Positions 1-8,854 of a stretch of DNA of 13,640 nucleotides are shown in pieces. Position numbers and translations under genes: made by a program. The stretch's first letter is position 1; every line of letters starts with the position of its first letter. Under the pieces are notes generated by a model. It did not search any database and had not been told where the DNA came from. It saw nothing but the letters and a program-made list of their open reading frames with translations. This DNA comes from Candidatus Thorarchaeota archaeon (lineage in GTDB: Archaea; Asgardarchaeota; Thorarchaeia; Thorarchaeales; Thorarchaeaceae), in assembly GCA_016841005.1 (NCBI GenBank), contig JAEORG010000348.1, positions 1-13,640 of the forward strand, written 5' to 3'.

Positions 1-22
1 ATCCGCAGCTTCCGCTACGGAT
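1..22. other. short imperfect hairpin at window edge
   Basis: The first 22 bases fold back on themselves: ATCCG pairs with CGGAT and AGC with GCT, separated by one C/A mismatch and closed by a TTCC loop. One frame stays open from base 1 to a TAA at 76-78, so this could equally be the tail of an upstream gene (about 25 codons visible). A terminator or RNA end for an upstream gene is possible, but the edge of the window prevents a decision. Confidence 0.25.
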
Positions 23-92
23 ACCTATACTATCTATATATCTCAAATCAGCCGAGTGAAGCAATTATATCAACTTAATTCTGTTAGAGAAC

Positions 93-464
93 GTGGTGGT
101 ATCTTTGGGAAGTTTCGAAGAAAAAGCTTGTAGATTTGTATTTTCATTAGTTGTTCTTGTGCTAATGGTTCAAGTAATACCTGCTCTTGGTAATTACATA
201 GGTCTAAACGCGATTCTTGGCTATCTTCTTGGTGTAATCTATATCAAGGACAGGTATGGTAGGTACCATTATACTTTAGATGGGAGATTTGTATCAAGTG
301 AGGAAGCATTCTGTCTAGAGTGCATTCTACCTCTTATTGGTATAGCAATTCCAGCAGCAATTACTTGGTTCTCACTTCCTATGTATGCAATTCATGAACT
401 GCTTGTTGCGACATTCGGCTCTGAAATTATTGGAATAATTGGAGGCTTTGGTTTATTCGAATAA
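93..464 (+). CDS. small multi-pass membrane protein, function unknown
   Basis: A 123-residue protein that I do not recognise. It is very hydrophobic. A first segment lies at about residues 12-50 (a long run ending near LLGVIYI) and a second at about 75-120 (rich in I, P, A and G), probably three or four membrane helices joined by a short polar stretch (about 51-72: DRYGRYHYTLDGRF). Two cysteines lie just before the second hydrophobic block (FCLEC). The GTG start at 93 has only a weak purine stretch upstream (AGAGA); an internal ATG at residue 25 would remove half of the first hydrophobic segment, so the longer form is preferred. It reads in the same direction as the restriction operon, but 153 bases and a strong promoter separate them, so co-transcription is not implied. 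The length and hydrophobic pattern support a real gene; no function can be assigned. Confidence 0.55.
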   Translation: MVVSLGSFEEKACRFVFSLVVLVLMVQVIPALGNYIGLNAILGYLLGVIYIKDRYGRYHYTLDGRFVSSEEAFCLECILPLIGIAIPAAITWFSLPMYAIHELLVATFGSEIIGIIGGFGLFE

Positions 465-497
465 TCGTCAAAACTCAAGATTTAAATTTTCATGAAA

Positions 498-528
498 TAC
501 ATAAGTAAATTGTATTTATACTTATGTA
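498..528. promoter_or_regulatory. perfect inverted repeat, candidate operator of the RM operon
   Basis: TACATAAGTA at 498-507 is matched exactly by its reverse complement at 519-528, with an 11-base spacer. The centre-to-centre distance of 21 bases is two helical turns, the usual geometry for a dimeric helix-turn-helix protein. It ends about 10 bases upstream of the TATA box of the hsd operon, a position where archaeal regulators act on TBP/TFB recruitment. The arms are AT-rich, so some chance matching is possible, but ten perfect pairs directly upstream of a promoter are notable. Confidence 0.5.
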
Positions 529-532
529 ATCA

Positions 533-576
533 CAAACTTTAAATATATAAGCTTATACTATAATTACTTAGGTAAT
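533..576 (+). promoter_or_regulatory. archaeal promoter of the hsd operon
   Basis: TTTAAATATATAA at 538-550 is a strong archaeal TATA box, preceded by an A/C-rich BRE-like stretch. Transcription should begin about 25 bases downstream, near 568-575. That region contains a small perfect palindrome (ATTAC-TTAG-GTAAT, 563-576), which could be a second protein site overlapping the transcription start. A start here leaves a leader of about 45 bases before the ATG at 617, enough to include the GAGGGA ribosome-binding site. Confidence 0.6.
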
Positions 577-616
577 ATTGTTCGTACTCGGCAATAAAAC
601 CATTGAGGGAAATATC

Positions 617-2419
617 ATGACTCTGGAAAAAGAAACAAAGAAAGAAGCTAAAGAGCTTCCAAAGTGGCTCTCAGTTAGATACAACATGCTATGGAAAGAA
701 TTCAAAGATGAAACATTTGGTTTTGATGACGCCACCTCAGTTCTTGAAAAAAAGACTGATGATCGAGATGATAGTGTGCTAGTGATTCTTTCCGAACTAC
801 GAAAAGCAGGTTGGCTTTTTACAAAACCACATCCTCAAAATGGACGACGGAAAATATACAATCTGAAAAGTCGTACAGAGATGATTCAAGAAACGCTTTC
901 GGTGGAAGGAAAGGCATTATCCAGATCTGAGATTGATTCAATTTTGAAAAAGGCAGCGGATTTAATACGTACTCGTGTCGATTACAAATTTATTCTCATT
1001 TTACTATTTTTCAAACGTATCAGTGACAAATGGGAACTAGAATATGACAAGGTATATGAAGAATCCATCAGAGATGGACTTTCCAAAGATCAAGCAAAGA
1101 GCGAGGCTGCAAATGCGGCTTATCACGATTTTGATATGCCACAAGAGTACTTGTGGGAAAATCTTCGTAAAGACGTGAGTAATCTTCCAGCCAAATTTTC
1201 AAGAGCTTTGAAGGAAATCGCTGATAGAAATCCGGAACTAAAGGATGTCATGGACTCTGTTGATTTTGTGCAGTTTATTTCAAGCCGCGAGAACTCCGAA
1301 ATTCTAAGACAACTTTTTGAATTGTTTAGTGAGAAGAAATTGCATCGTGTAGCACCAGATATTCTTGGTGATGCATACGAATGGATACTTGGCTATTTTG
1401 CACCTACTAAAGCTAAGGAAGGGGAAATCTACACACCCCGAGAAGTCATCAAGCTATTAGTTGAGATTTTGGATCCAACTCCAAAGGAATCTGTATATGA
1501 TCCAGCTTGTGGTTCTGCTGGGATGTTGATATCATCATATGAACATGTTAGAAAAAATGTTGGTAATGAAGGAGCTTCTAAATTATTTCTATTTGGTCAA
1601 GAAGCCAATCAAAAAACTGTGGCTTTAGCTAAGATGAATATGTATATTCATGGCATCTCAAACTCACATCTAGAGTATGGAGATACTCTTCTTTATCCGA
1701 AGTTTAAGGAAGAAAAGGGTGTAAAGAAATTTGATGTTGTCATTGCCAATCCACCATGGAATCAAGATGGCTATGACGAAACCATTGTGAAAAAAGGAGA
1801 GTTTTGGCGTCAGCGATTTAGCTACGGTTTTAGTCCTAAGAATACTGCAGACTGGACATGGATACAACATATGATTGCTTCGTCAAATGACGAAAATGGT
1901 AGAATTGGTATTGTAATAGATAATGGATGTCTTTTTAGAACAGGTCGCGAGAAGGCAATTCGCTCAAGTATTCTTGAAGCGGATCTAATAGAGTGTGTTA
2001 TTTTACTCCCTGAGAAACTATTCTATAATACTGGAGCTCCAGGCGCGATTATGATACTAAATAAGAATAAGAGTATTGAGAGAAAATCCATGATTCTTTT
2101 TATCAATGCATCAGAAGAGTTTCAACAACATCCTGATGTTCGAAAATTAAAAATGCTAAATAATGATCACATAGGCAAAATTGTAGCAGCTTATATGAAT
2201 TTTATTGAGGAAGCTGGATTTTCGAGAATTGTTTCCATATCTGATATTGAAAGGAACGATTACAACCTCAATGTGACATTCTATGTATTCCCAGAAGATG
2301 ATATTGAGGAAATAGATTTAGAGAAAGAATGGAAGGAACTTCAGGTTATCGAAGAAGAACTCGTTGAAATTGAACAGAAATTACATTCATTTTTGAAGGA
2401 GATAGGTGCATTACAATGA
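617..2419 (+). CDS. hsdM: type I restriction-modification DNA adenine methyltransferase subunit (HsdM) with N-terminal winged helix
   Basis: Transfers a methyl group from S-adenosylmethionine to N6 of adenine, working in the cytoplasm with HsdS (M2S) and, for cleavage, HsdR. The 600-residue form starting at ATG 617 is chosen because GAGGGA (605-610) lies 6 bases upstream; a TTG at 578 would add 13 residues almost at the transcript end. Residues about 14-85 (beginning [16 protein letters not shown], ending near the basic wing [10 protein letters not shown]) look like a winged-helix domain, an addition that classical bacterial HsdM lacks. The helical HsdM_N domain follows (about 90-265). The catalytic domain shows EIYTPREV at 270-277, the AdoMet-binding motif DPACGSAGM at 295-303 and the catalytic NPPW at 378-381. 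The C-terminal end is a charged helix that likely packs on HsdS. It overlaps hsdS by ATGA. All key residues are present, so an active enzyme is expected. Confidence 0.95.
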   Translation: MTLEKETKKEAKELPKWLSVRYNMLWKEFKDETFGFDDATSVLEKKTDDRDDSVLVILSELRKAGWLFTKPHPQNGRRKIYNLKSRTEMIQETLSVEGKALSRSEIDSILKKAADLIRTRVDYKFILILLFFKRISDKWELEYDKVYEESIRDGLSKDQAKSEAANAAYHDFDMPQEYLWENLRKDVSNLPAKFSRALKEIADRNPELKDVMDSVDFVQFISSRENSEILRQLFELFSEKKLHRVAPDILGDAYEWILGYFAPTKAKEGEIYTPREVIKLLVEILDPTPKESVYDPACGSAGMLISSYEHVRKNVGNEGASKLFLFGQEANQKTVALAKMNMYIHGISNSHLEYGDTLLYPKFKEEKGVKKFDVVIANPPWNQDGYDETIVKKGEFWRQRFSYGFSPKNTADWTWIQHMIASSNDENGRIGIVIDNGCLFRTGREKAIRSSILEADLIECVILLPEKLFYNTGAPGAIMILNKNKSIERKSMILFINASEEFQQHPDVRKLKMLNNDHIGKIVAAYMNFIEEAGFSRIVSISDIERNDYNLNVTFYVFPEDDIEEIDLEKEWKELQVIEEELVEIEQKLHSFLKEIGALQ

Positions 2420-3711
2420 CTGATGGATTTGGGGAGTCAAGAGTCAAAGTAGAAGAAACCCAGTGGAAAATAAAAAAAATCGAGGACCTCTTTCAAGTCA
2501 AAACTGGAACCACACCTTCAACAAAAGAGAGCAAATATTGGAAAAATGCATCTATCATTTGGATTACTCCTTCCGATTTGAGCAAACTGAACAATGAGAT
2601 ACAGATCAGTAACAGTGAGAGAAAAATTAACAAAATCGCACTTGATGAAACTAATTTGTCACTATTGCCAGAAGATTCGATTATAATATCGACGCGTGCC
2701 CCAGTTGGATATGTTTCAGTAATCAAAGAAAGAGCTTGCTTCAATCAGGGATGCAAAGGACTCATACCACGATTTCCAGATAAAATAAGTTCAAAATTCT
2801 ACTGCTACTACCTAAGAAATAGAAAAAACATGTTGGAAAACCGTAGTAGTGGGAGTACATTCAAAGAGTTATCCAAAGTCGAACTGGAATCCTTCAGAGT
2901 ACCATACCCACCATTTGTGGTTCAACAAAAAATAGCTGAAATTCTTTGTCAACTTGATAATTCCATCAGAACATTAAATGAGAAAATAGAAAGAGCATAC
3001 GTACTAAAGAGCGGTCTTCTATCAAAATTGGTGAGTGAAGGCATTTCTCATAAAAAATTCAAATCAACAGAAATAGGAAGAATTCCAGCTGATTGGGATG
3101 TTGTGAAGCTAAAAGACATTACAGAAAATGAAAACGATATTGTTGCTGGTCCATTTGGATCAAATCTCAAAGTTTCTGATTATAGAGAATATGGAGTTCC
3201 TGTTATTAGGCTACAAAATGTTGATAGAAATAAGTTCATTGAAAAAGATATAGTATACATTTCTATAGAAAAGTCTGAGGAGTTGAAATATCACTCCTAT
3301 ATGCCAGGCGATATTCTATTGGCAAAATTAGGAATTCCTATCGGGAAAACCTGTACAGTCCCATTGTCAATGAAACCAGGTATTGTAGTAGCGGACGTGG
3401 TAAGAATTCGTCCATCTTCAAAGAGAGCTATTAGTCCCTTTATCGAGTATGTCCTCAATTCCTACATGTGTTCTCATCAATTGAAACGAGAAACAATTGG
3501 GTCAACGAGACCTCGAGTTAATATTTCCCAGGTAAGAAATCTACTGATTCCACTTCCTGATAAGAGAGAGCAACAAAAGATTGCAGAGATACTACTAACG
3601 ACTGATAATATGATAAAATCCAATGAAAGTAGAAGGTTGAAGTTAGAAAATATTCGAAAAGGTGTTACACATGAATTATTCACTAAGGGAGAAAAGGTTA
3701 GAGGAATGTGA
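2416..3711 (+). CDS. hsdS: type I restriction-modification specificity subunit (HsdS)
   Basis: Recognises the two halves of a bipartite DNA target and anchors HsdM and HsdR. The 431 residues show the usual internal duplication: target recognition domain 1 (about 15-165), a conserved helical region beginning QQKIAEIL at 170-177, target recognition domain 2 (about 212-380), and a second helical region beginning QQKIAEIL at 386-393. Each domain opens with the typical pattern (W.I.K.ED, then a second [12 protein letters not shown] at about 226-237). The first domain carries the common TGTTPST stretch, and PLP/PYP turns close each domain. The start overlaps the hsdM stop by four bases (ATGA), which fits translational coupling and fixed subunit ratios. 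The target sequence cannot be read from the protein; the domains look complete and undamaged. Confidence 0.95.
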   Translation: MTDGFGESRVKVEETQWKIKKIEDLFQVKTGTTPSTKESKYWKNASIIWITPSDLSKLNNEIQISNSERKINKIALDETNLSLLPEDSIIISTRAPVGYVSVIKERACFNQGCKGLIPRFPDKISSKFYCYYLRNRKNMLENRSSGSTFKELSKVELESFRVPYPPFVVQQKIAEILCQLDNSIRTLNEKIERAYVLKSGLLSKLVSEGISHKKFKSTEIGRIPADWDVVKLKDITENENDIVAGPFGSNLKVSDYREYGVPVIRLQNVDRNKFIEKDIVYISIEKSEELKYHSYMPGDILLAKLGIPIGKTCTVPLSMKPGIVVADVVRIRPSSKRAISPFIEYVLNSYMCSHQLKRETIGSTRPRVNISQVRNLLIPLPDKREQQKIAEILLTTDNMIKSNESRRLKLENIRKGVTHELFTKGEKVRGM

Positions 3712-6700
3712 TTCATTTGACAAAGTTTGATGAAAAATCACTTGTAGAAGACTACTTCATTGAAAAACTTGAATCAATTGGTTGGAGTTATTACAGAGCT
3801 GATGAGTTAGAAAGAGAGAGTTTTGATGAGCCTTTGCTTACACCAATTCTAACTCGCTCTTTGCAATTGATAAATGAAGATATCGGAATAGGAGATGAAG
3901 AAATAAAAGAAGCAATGAATGAATTGAAGCTGTCAGCCTCGGGATTCGAAGGAGTTGGACGGATTCTTAATTATCTCAAATACGGTATCCCTGTAAAATT
4001 CACTGAAGACAAGTTGATAAAATATGTCCGACTCATCGATTTTGAAAACCAAGGCAATAATCAATTCAATATTAGTAGGCAAATTACTCACCGCAAAGGA
4101 AGAGATGAAATTCGCAATGATATCATTCTATACGTAAATGGCATACCCTTGGTAAATATCGAATGTAAAAATCCCTTAGTTATTTCGGAAGATTGGTATG
4201 CAGCATTTTGCCAAATCAAAGATTACGAAAAAACAGTACCTGAACTTTACAAGTATATTCAGATCGGAGTTGCTGCAGAAGATATCTCAATGTATTTTCC
4301 AATTGTTCCATGGATGAAGGAAATCCATATTCATGAATGGAAAGAGAAGGGCAAAGATTCCATAGATTCAACAATTGAGATGCTCAGACCGAAGAACCTA
4401 CTCAATATAATTAGAAATTATCTATTCCTTAGAATTGAATATGGACATGCTACAAAAGTCATCACACGTTATATACAACATAGAGCTTCAGAGAAAATCT
4501 ACAATCGTATCATTGATAATCTGAAAGATAAAACTAAGAAGAACAAAGGATTGATTTGGCACTGGCAGGGATCAGGAAAAACCTTAACGATGATTTTTGC
4601 TGCAAATAAAATCTACCAAACAAAAGAGCTCGAAAATCCATCAATTTTCTTCATTGTGGATAGGGATGACCTGCAAGAGCAATTACGTAACGAATTCAAT
4701 GCGTTGGATATTACAAAAGCGGAAGTTATCGACTCAATCCAAACTCTGAAAGAAGTGATAAGGCATGATGAAGGAAGAGGGAAGAGAGGACTGTTTATTG
4801 TTCTTATTCACAAGTTCAGACCTGATGAACTACAGGAATTACAAAAAGAGCTCGAACAGATTTCAAAAACAAAAGAAACCATCCTAACTAGACGTAATGT
4901 TGTTGGATTTATTGACGAAGGAGATAGGACTCAATATGGGATTCTTGCGGGACAGATGAAACAATTGTTGAGAAATGCCTTTTTCTTTTCCTTTACAGGT
5001 ACACCCATTTCTGATAAAGAAAGAGATACTTATCGAGATTTTGCATATCCTCCAGATGAGTATTTTCTTGACAAGTACTTCATAACAGATTCAATCAAGG
5101 ATAATTTTACAGTTAAGATTGCATACCAACCTAGACTCGAAGAGATACCAGGAATTCAATTGAATAGAGATATGCTTGACACCTTTATTAGTACTGAACT
5201 TGAGGAAATTCCAGAAAATTACAGAGAGAAAGTAGAAAAGAAAGTCAAGCAGCAGCTCAACAGGATTCAAGTCGTTTTGGAGAATGAGAAACGAATCAAG
5301 AAAATAGCGGAAGATATTGCAGTCCATTTCAAGGAAAACATTGACGGTACATTCAAAGCGATGGTTGTTGGAGTGAGCCGGAAAGCTTGTGTTCATTACA
5401 AGAGAGCTCTGGATGAATTTCTACCAAAGGAATATTCCGAGGTTATTATGACTTACAATACAGATGATGATTCACTCATTAAGGATTACGAACAAGAACT
5501 CCGATTACGGCACAAAGGTAAAGATATGGAAGACATAAGAAAAGAACTAATTGAGGAATTTAAAGAGGGTGAGTATCCGAGGATTATCATTGTTACTGAT
5601 ATGCTACTAAGAGGATTTGATGCCCCAATTCTACAGGTTCTGTATTTAGATAAGTTACTAAAAGGAAGTAGACTTTTGCAAGCAATAGCTAGAACAAATA
5701 GACCTTACAAAAACATCAAGGAAGCTGGCATGATTATCGATTATGTAGGGATATTGAGAGAGGTGAGAAAAGCATTTCAAGAGTATAACAAAGAAGACAT
5801 TTCAGGCGTTCTTTACAATATAAAAGATTTGAAACAAGAATTCATTGAAGTGATAGATGAAACAATGAATTTCTTTGATGAGGTGCCCAAAGATACCTTC
5901 GATAGGCAAACTATGAACAAAGCACTCGAAATCCTAACAACCAATGAAGAACAAAGTAAGATATTCCTCAATAATTATCGGAGATTACGAATGCTCTTTG
6001 AGCTTCTTGGGCCAGATGAAATCAAGATAAGACTACTGTCAGAGTATAAATGGCTATCTGCTATCCATACCTCGTATATAAGGAAGGTTCAAGGACAGGA
6101 TCGAGGAATTGAAAGAGTCTATATTCAGAAATTCTTCAAAAAGACGCTGAAATATGTTCATGAATCAACTGAGGTTCAAGAGATAGACAGAGACCTCAAG
6201 GTTATTGAGTTTGATGAGCACTATTTACAGCATTTAGAAGAACAAGTCGAATCAAATGACGAACGTGCTGCCAATATAGTCTTCACTTTGAATCGGTTTA
6301 TTCTTGTTGAAAAACACAAGAATCCAGTATTCGAAACTCTTACCGATAAAGTGGAAAGAATTCTCGAACTCTGGAAGAAGAAAATAAAAGATTACAGAAA
6401 GATTTACGAAGAAGGTACTGAAATCGTTGTTGCAGCCAATAAGCTTACGGCAAGGCAAAAGAGCCTGAAATTTTCTAATCTTGAATATTCTATCTTATTA
6501 ACTCTTGAAAAGAAATTTGCCGGGGTACCTCAACTTATTCAGGATACAAAGGAATTATCATTACTGATTGAGAAGCACATGTTTTCTGGATGGATGTTAC
6601 AAAAAACAGCTCGCAAGAATATCGAGGGAGATGTTCGCCGATTCCTACGGAGATATATCAAAGAATTCGGAATAGGAATGCAGGAATTAGATGAACTGTA

Positions 6701-6740
6701 TCAGAAAATCATGGACAACGTGATGAACTATGGAGATTAA
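3708..6740 (+). CDS. hsdR: type I restriction endonuclease / translocase subunit (HsdR)
   Basis: ATP-driven DNA translocase and endonuclease of the type I complex; it cuts unmodified DNA away from the recognition site. The GTG start at 3708 overlaps the hsdS stop (GTGA). The protein has 1010 residues, normal for the family. The N-terminal nuclease has a PD-(D/E)xK core: D138 and the E152-C-K154 motif. The helicase part follows: Walker A WQGSGKT with K291, Walker B/motif II DEGD at 403-406, motif III FTGTP, and motif [11 protein letters not shown] at 658-666. Motif II more often ends in H (DEAH/DEGH) in HsdR proteins that I know; here the last residue is D, which is still a valid DExD form. 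The C-terminal third is helical and charged and should bind the methylase core. No frameshift or missing catalytic residue is seen. Confidence 0.95.
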   Translation: MIHLTKFDEKSLVEDYFIEKLESIGWSYYRADELERESFDEPLLTPILTRSLQLINEDIGIGDEEIKEAMNELKLSASGFEGVGRILNYLKYGIPVKFTEDKLIKYVRLIDFENQGNNQFNISRQITHRKGRDEIRNDIILYVNGIPLVNIECKNPLVISEDWYAAFCQIKDYEKTVPELYKYIQIGVAAEDISMYFPIVPWMKEIHIHEWKEKGKDSIDSTIEMLRPKNLLNIIRNYLFLRIEYGHATKVITRYIQHRASEKIYNRIIDNLKDKTKKNKGLIWHWQGSGKTLTMIFAANKIYQTKELENPSIFFIVDRDDLQEQLRNEFNALDITKAEVIDSIQTLKEVIRHDEGRGKRGLFIVLIHKFRPDELQELQKELEQISKTKETILTRRNVVGFIDEGDRTQYGILAGQMKQLLRNAFFFSFTGTPISDKERDTYRDFAYPPDEYFLDKYFITDSIKDNFTVKIAYQPRLEEIPGIQLNRDMLDTFISTELEEIPENYREKVEKKVKQQLNRIQVVLENEKRIKKIAEDIAVHFKENIDGTFKAMVVGVSRKACVHYKRALDEFLPKEYSEVIMTYNTDDDSLIKDYEQELRLRHKGKDMEDIRKELIEEFKEGEYPRIIIVTDMLLRGFDAPILQVLYLDKLLKGSRLLQAIARTNRPYKNIKEAGMIIDYVGILREVRKAFQEYNKEDISGVLYNIKDLKQEFIEVIDETMNFFDEVPKDTFDRQTMNKALEILTTNEEQSKIFLNNYRRLRMLFELLGPDEIKIRLLSEYKWLSAIHTSYIRKVQGQDRGIERVYIQKFFKKTLKYVHESTEVQEIDRDLKVIEFDEHYLQHLEEQVESNDERAANIVFTLNRFILVEKHKNPVFETLTDKVERILELWKKKIKDYRKIYEEGTEIVVAANKLTARQKSLKFSNLEYSILLTLEKKFAGVPQLIQDTKELSLLIEKHMFSGWMLQKTARKNIEGDVRRFLRRYIKEFGIGMQELDELYQKIMDNVMNYGD

Positions 6741-7311
6741 TAGAAGTATGAGAGAAGTTCATGGAGAGTATGATATATCATATCGTGATATAAAGCATCC
6801 AAGACTTGAGTTCAAAACTGGCAAATTACTTGTTGTTCTACCTAAAGATTACAAAAATGAAACAGCATTACTTGAAAAATATAGTAATTGGATTAGAACA
6901 AAGGAAATAATCATCGAGAATGCTCTACATACAGCAGAGAAAAAGATTCTCAATCTAGAAAGAACTAAACAAGAACTTAGGAACTTAGTATTTGAGTATA
7001 TAGAAGACTACAGACGAAATTTCGGTTTTTGTATCAACAATATATTCTATAGAAAAATGAGAACCAAGTGGGGAAGTTATAGTGGAAATAACAATTTGAC
7101 ATTGAATACAATGTTGAAATACTTGCCAGAGAATCTAATCAAATATGTGGTTTTTCACGAGCTTCTACACTCAATTGAAAGAAAGCATAATGAAGCATTC
7201 TGGAGGCATATTAAACAAGAGTTTCCAGAGCACAATAATATTGAACATTCTCTTTTGGTGTATTGGTTTTTAATTCAAAACAAAAAATTTAGTGATTACA
7301 ACTATGACTAG
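6730..7311 (+). CDS. YgjP/M48-like zinc metallopeptidase, RM operon-linked (DUF45 type)
   Basis: A 193-residue protein with a HELLH zinc motif at 143-147 (H143 and H147 as ligands, E144 as catalytic base) and a third histidine at 153 in the pattern HExxH-x5-H-xxx-FW, the signature of the YgjP-like (DUF45, WLM/SprT-related) metallopeptidases. Upstream the typical MRTKWGSYS stretch (about 115-123) precedes the catalytic helix. It has no signal peptide or membrane segment, so it is cytoplasmic. The ATG at 6730 lies inside the end of hsdR (11-base overlap), so it is probably translated with the operon; a second ATG at 6748 is an alternative start. Proteins of this family are often encoded next to type I restriction genes. 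Their job there is not established; turnover of HsdR or processing of stalled complexes is a guess. Confidence 0.85.
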   Translation: MEINRSMREVHGEYDISYRDIKHPRLEFKTGKLLVVLPKDYKNETALLEKYSNWIRTKEIIIENALHTAEKKILNLERTKQELRNLVFEYIEDYRRNFGFCINNIFYRKMRTKWGSYSGNNNLTLNTMLKYLPENLIKYVVFHELLHSIERKHNEAFWRHIKQEFPEHNNIEHSLLVYWFLIQNKKFSDYNYD

Positions 7312-7373
7312 GCAGGTCCTTCATAGATTATTAAATGTGATAATTTCATGCCTTAGAAAGGAGGACTGACTAG
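7308..7373. terminator. imperfect inverted repeat between convergent genes, possible bidirectional terminator
   Basis: CTAGGCAGGTCCT (7308-7320) pairs imperfectly with AGGACTGACTAG (7362-7373): four pairs CTAG/CTAG, then CAG/CTG and TCCT/AGGA with one mismatch and one bulge. It begins at the stop of the metallopeptidase gene and lies before the end of the leftward gene at 7402. There is no long T tract on either strand, so a role in termination is only a suggestion from the position between convergent units. Confidence 0.3.
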
Positions 7374-7401
7374 AACTTGAACTAAGATTTAGTAAGAATC
7401 A

Positions 7402-7590
7402 CTAATCATTTTCTTCGTTTTGATCTTCTTCATGATTAGGAACTTCAACAATGAGAATAGTTTCAGTTCCAGATGTGCTATGTCGAATTGTAAAGATCTC
7501 ATTTGGTGTATCATCTGTAAGCTGCAAAATGGATGCAAGACCACTTGTATTGGATGTGGTTACCACAGGCATCTCTTTTTCTTCGGACAT
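7402..7590 (-). CDS. small acidic protein downstream of the SDH proteinase
   Basis: A 62-residue protein that I do not recognise, strongly acidic at its C-terminus (EVPNHEEDQNEEND) and with a hydrophobic strand-like stretch just before it (ETILIVEV). There is no membrane helix or cysteine. The ATG lies 15 bases after the stop of the proteinase gene on the same strand, so the two are almost certainly one transcript. A purine-rich stretch (AAGAAGAG) in the gap is a weak ribosome-binding site. The middle part resembles a small beta-sheet protein; it could be a partner, substrate adaptor or inhibitor of the proteinase, but only gene order supports that. Confidence 0.55.
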   Translation of the reverse strand: MSEEKEMPVVTTSNTSGLASILQLTDDTPNEIFTIRHSTSGTETILIVEVPNHEEDQNEEND

Positions 7591-7605
7591 AGGTTGACAC
7601 TCTTC

Positions 7606-8622
7606 TTAGATTTTGTTATCCAGAACCCAACCCTCCTGTAGGAGCCGTTCTTGATAACCAAATACAGGAATAGGTACCCCTGGTTGTTTTATCTCAGCTC
7701 TTCTTATCTCCTTATTGGTCTTGTACACATGTGTACTACCTAATGATTCAATGATACCTCTGACACAAGAAACTGCCCCAATTTCCTCAGTACCTAATAC
7801 TGTTTCATGATTGAAAGGTTCACCTAGCTGCAAAATTCTATCATATTCATTGAACAAAGCAACAATCATCTCAGTCAGTTCTTCCTCAGGTTCACCGATA
7901 TTAAGACCAAGGTTTTCTTTTGCTTCCCTTCTACTTATGATATAGCTGTGAGAGAACCTTTCCCTAGTAAGGATTGCAACAATATTATCGATATCTTTAT
8001 TGTTAGTAGAATGATATTTCATTAGATTGGATGCAAGAAATCCAATTTGCTCTCGAGACCTATGTACTGCACCTAGCACCAAAGGGTGAATCTTCTCAGC
8101 AAGAAGCTCAAACACCCTCTTCAGTGAATCTTCTTCTTTTAGATCAAATTCCTTCTTTGCGAGATCGATGAAAGCATTCACATCTTCCACACTAACAGGA
8201 GCAATACCTGCACGAGCTTGTCCAGGAATCTGAATGATTGGGCCAAGTGGGTGTTCAACTGATGGATCAATGGGGCTAAGTTGTCCCATGGGAGTCATAA
8301 TAATTTCATTTGCACCAAGTGCGATCAGAGTCGCAGTGCTAAGTGCTTTGAATGGTATTATAACATTAAACTCATCACAGAATTCTCGAATCAAGTTTAC
8401 AAGAGCGTATCCAGCAATCGTTAAACCGCCGAGACTATAGATGAAAAGATCAATTTTCTTCTGTTTTCCAAATTTACTTAGATGCTCATGGAACATAGGA
8501 AAGATATCCATGGCAATCTTAGTTTCAAGTCCCCGACGATCCCCGGTAATGTAAATGAGAACTTTGGATCCTCTATTTTCTTCTAAATTTCTTATTAGCT
8601 CCATTCTCTTCTTGCGACTCAT
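7606..8622 (-). CDS. SDH-family Clp-fold serine proteinase
   Basis: A 338-residue cytoplasmic protein of the ClpP/crotonase-fold serine proteinases known as serine dehydrogenase proteinase (SDH, Pfam PF01972), distantly related to SppA. Visible features from the chosen start: the strand DLFIYSLGG (58-66), equivalent to the SPGG oxyanion loop; the nucleophile region ALSTATLIALGA, with S95 as the likely catalytic serine; and the family pattern GQLSPIDP (113-120). The helical C-terminal part is typical of the family. The frame is open up to 8748, but ATG 8622 is preferred because an AGGGAG element lies 10 bases upstream and a TATA box sits at the right distance; the extra 42 residues overlap that promoter and look unstructured. 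The small acidic gene follows in the same unit. There is no signal peptide. The natural substrate of this family in archaea is not known to me. Confidence 0.85.
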   Translation of the reverse strand: MSRKKRMELIRNLEENRGSKVLIYITGDRRGLETKIAMDIFPMFHEHLSKFGKQKKIDLFIYSLGGLTIAGYALVNLIREFCDEFNVIIPFKALSTATLIALGANEIIMTPMGQLSPIDPSVEHPLGPIIQIPGQARAGIAPVSVEDVNAFIDLAKKEFDLKEEDSLKRVFELLAEKIHPLVLGAVHRSREQIGFLASNLMKYHSTNNKDIDNIVAILTRERFSHSYIISRREAKENLGLNIGEPEEELTEMIVALFNEYDRILQLGEPFNHETVLGTEEIGAVSCVRGIIESLGSTHVYKTNKEIRRAEIKQPGVPIPVFGYQERLLQEGWVLDNKI

Positions 8623-8675
8623 CTTTACGAATCTCCCTAACTTGTTCAAGACACGAATTGAATTGTATCTTTCGG

Positions 8676-8684
8676 TTTTAAAGC
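8676..8684 (-). promoter_or_regulatory. promoter of the SDH proteinase unit
   Basis: On the minus strand GCTTTAAAACC contains a TTTAAAA box. A start about 25 bases downstream (near 8652) would give a leader of about 30 bases that includes the AGGGAG ribosome-binding site of the proteinase gene. This placement argues against coding use of 8623-8748 and of the longer frame 8646-8993. Confidence 0.45.
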
Positions 8685-8695
8685 ATAAGTGATAA

Positions 8696-8710
8696 AAGTC
8701 GTAACAAGGT
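8696..8710 (+). other. 15-base exact match to the universal 3' segment of 16S rRNA
   Basis: AAGTCGTAACAAGGT is identical to the near-invariant small-subunit rRNA segment around E. coli positions 1491-1506, the site of the common 1492R primer. The similarity stops sharply on both sides (flanks GATA... and ...CCGACC), so this is not a piece of an rRNA gene of any length. It lies between the proteinase promoter and a degenerate copy of the transposon right end, whose edge it touches. It may be chance, a captured fragment or a guide-like sequence. Confidence 0.5.
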
Positions 8711-8746
8711 CCGACCGAATCGATTGCAGGTGAGTGAAACATCCAC
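8709..8746 (-). repeat. degenerate second copy of the element's right-end sequence
   Basis: A 38-base stretch that aligns with 8855-8892 in the same orientation with about three quarters identity and small indels. The shared core on the plus strand is GGTGAGTGAA (8729-8738 and 8876-8885), preceded by TTGCA and by GTC(C)GACC. Its hairpin is decayed, unlike the first copy. It looks like an old right end of the same transposon family, or a tandem duplicate of the guide-RNA 3' domain. Confidence 0.5.
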
Positions 8747-8854
8747 AACCATCAACTTCCATGTTCTCAACCTGTATCCTTTTGGTATTATCAAATTCAT
8801 GTAGAGAAATTGGAGTGAAGTAAGAGTGTATAACATAACCTACTTCGACCCCAA
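8747..8854. other. spacer between the two right-end copies, no gene seen
   Basis: No supported gene lies here, and none in the wider stretch 8623-8989 between the proteinase gene and tnpB. A minus-strand frame covers it (8646-8993), but that frame runs through the proteinase promoter and the right-end repeats and shows no recognisable protein features. The stretch is AT-rich and holds a short repeated CGACC around CCAAGT (near 8847-8861) at the border with the first right-end copy. If the first copy is the functional end of the element, the bases just inside 8855 would be the guide portion of its RNA. Confidence 0.4.

Noticed and set aside
578..616. TTG start of hsdM adding 13 residues
   Set aside because: It lies almost at the expected transcription start without a ribosome-binding site, while ATG 617 has GAGGGA at proper spacing.
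8696..8710. A partial 16S rRNA gene
   Set aside because: Identity is limited to 15 bases and stops abruptly on both sides; no other rRNA sequence is present.
8623..8748. 42-residue N-terminal extension of the SDH proteinase
   Set aside because: The ATG at 8622 has a better ribosome-binding site, and the extension overlaps a TATA box and looks unlike family N-termini.
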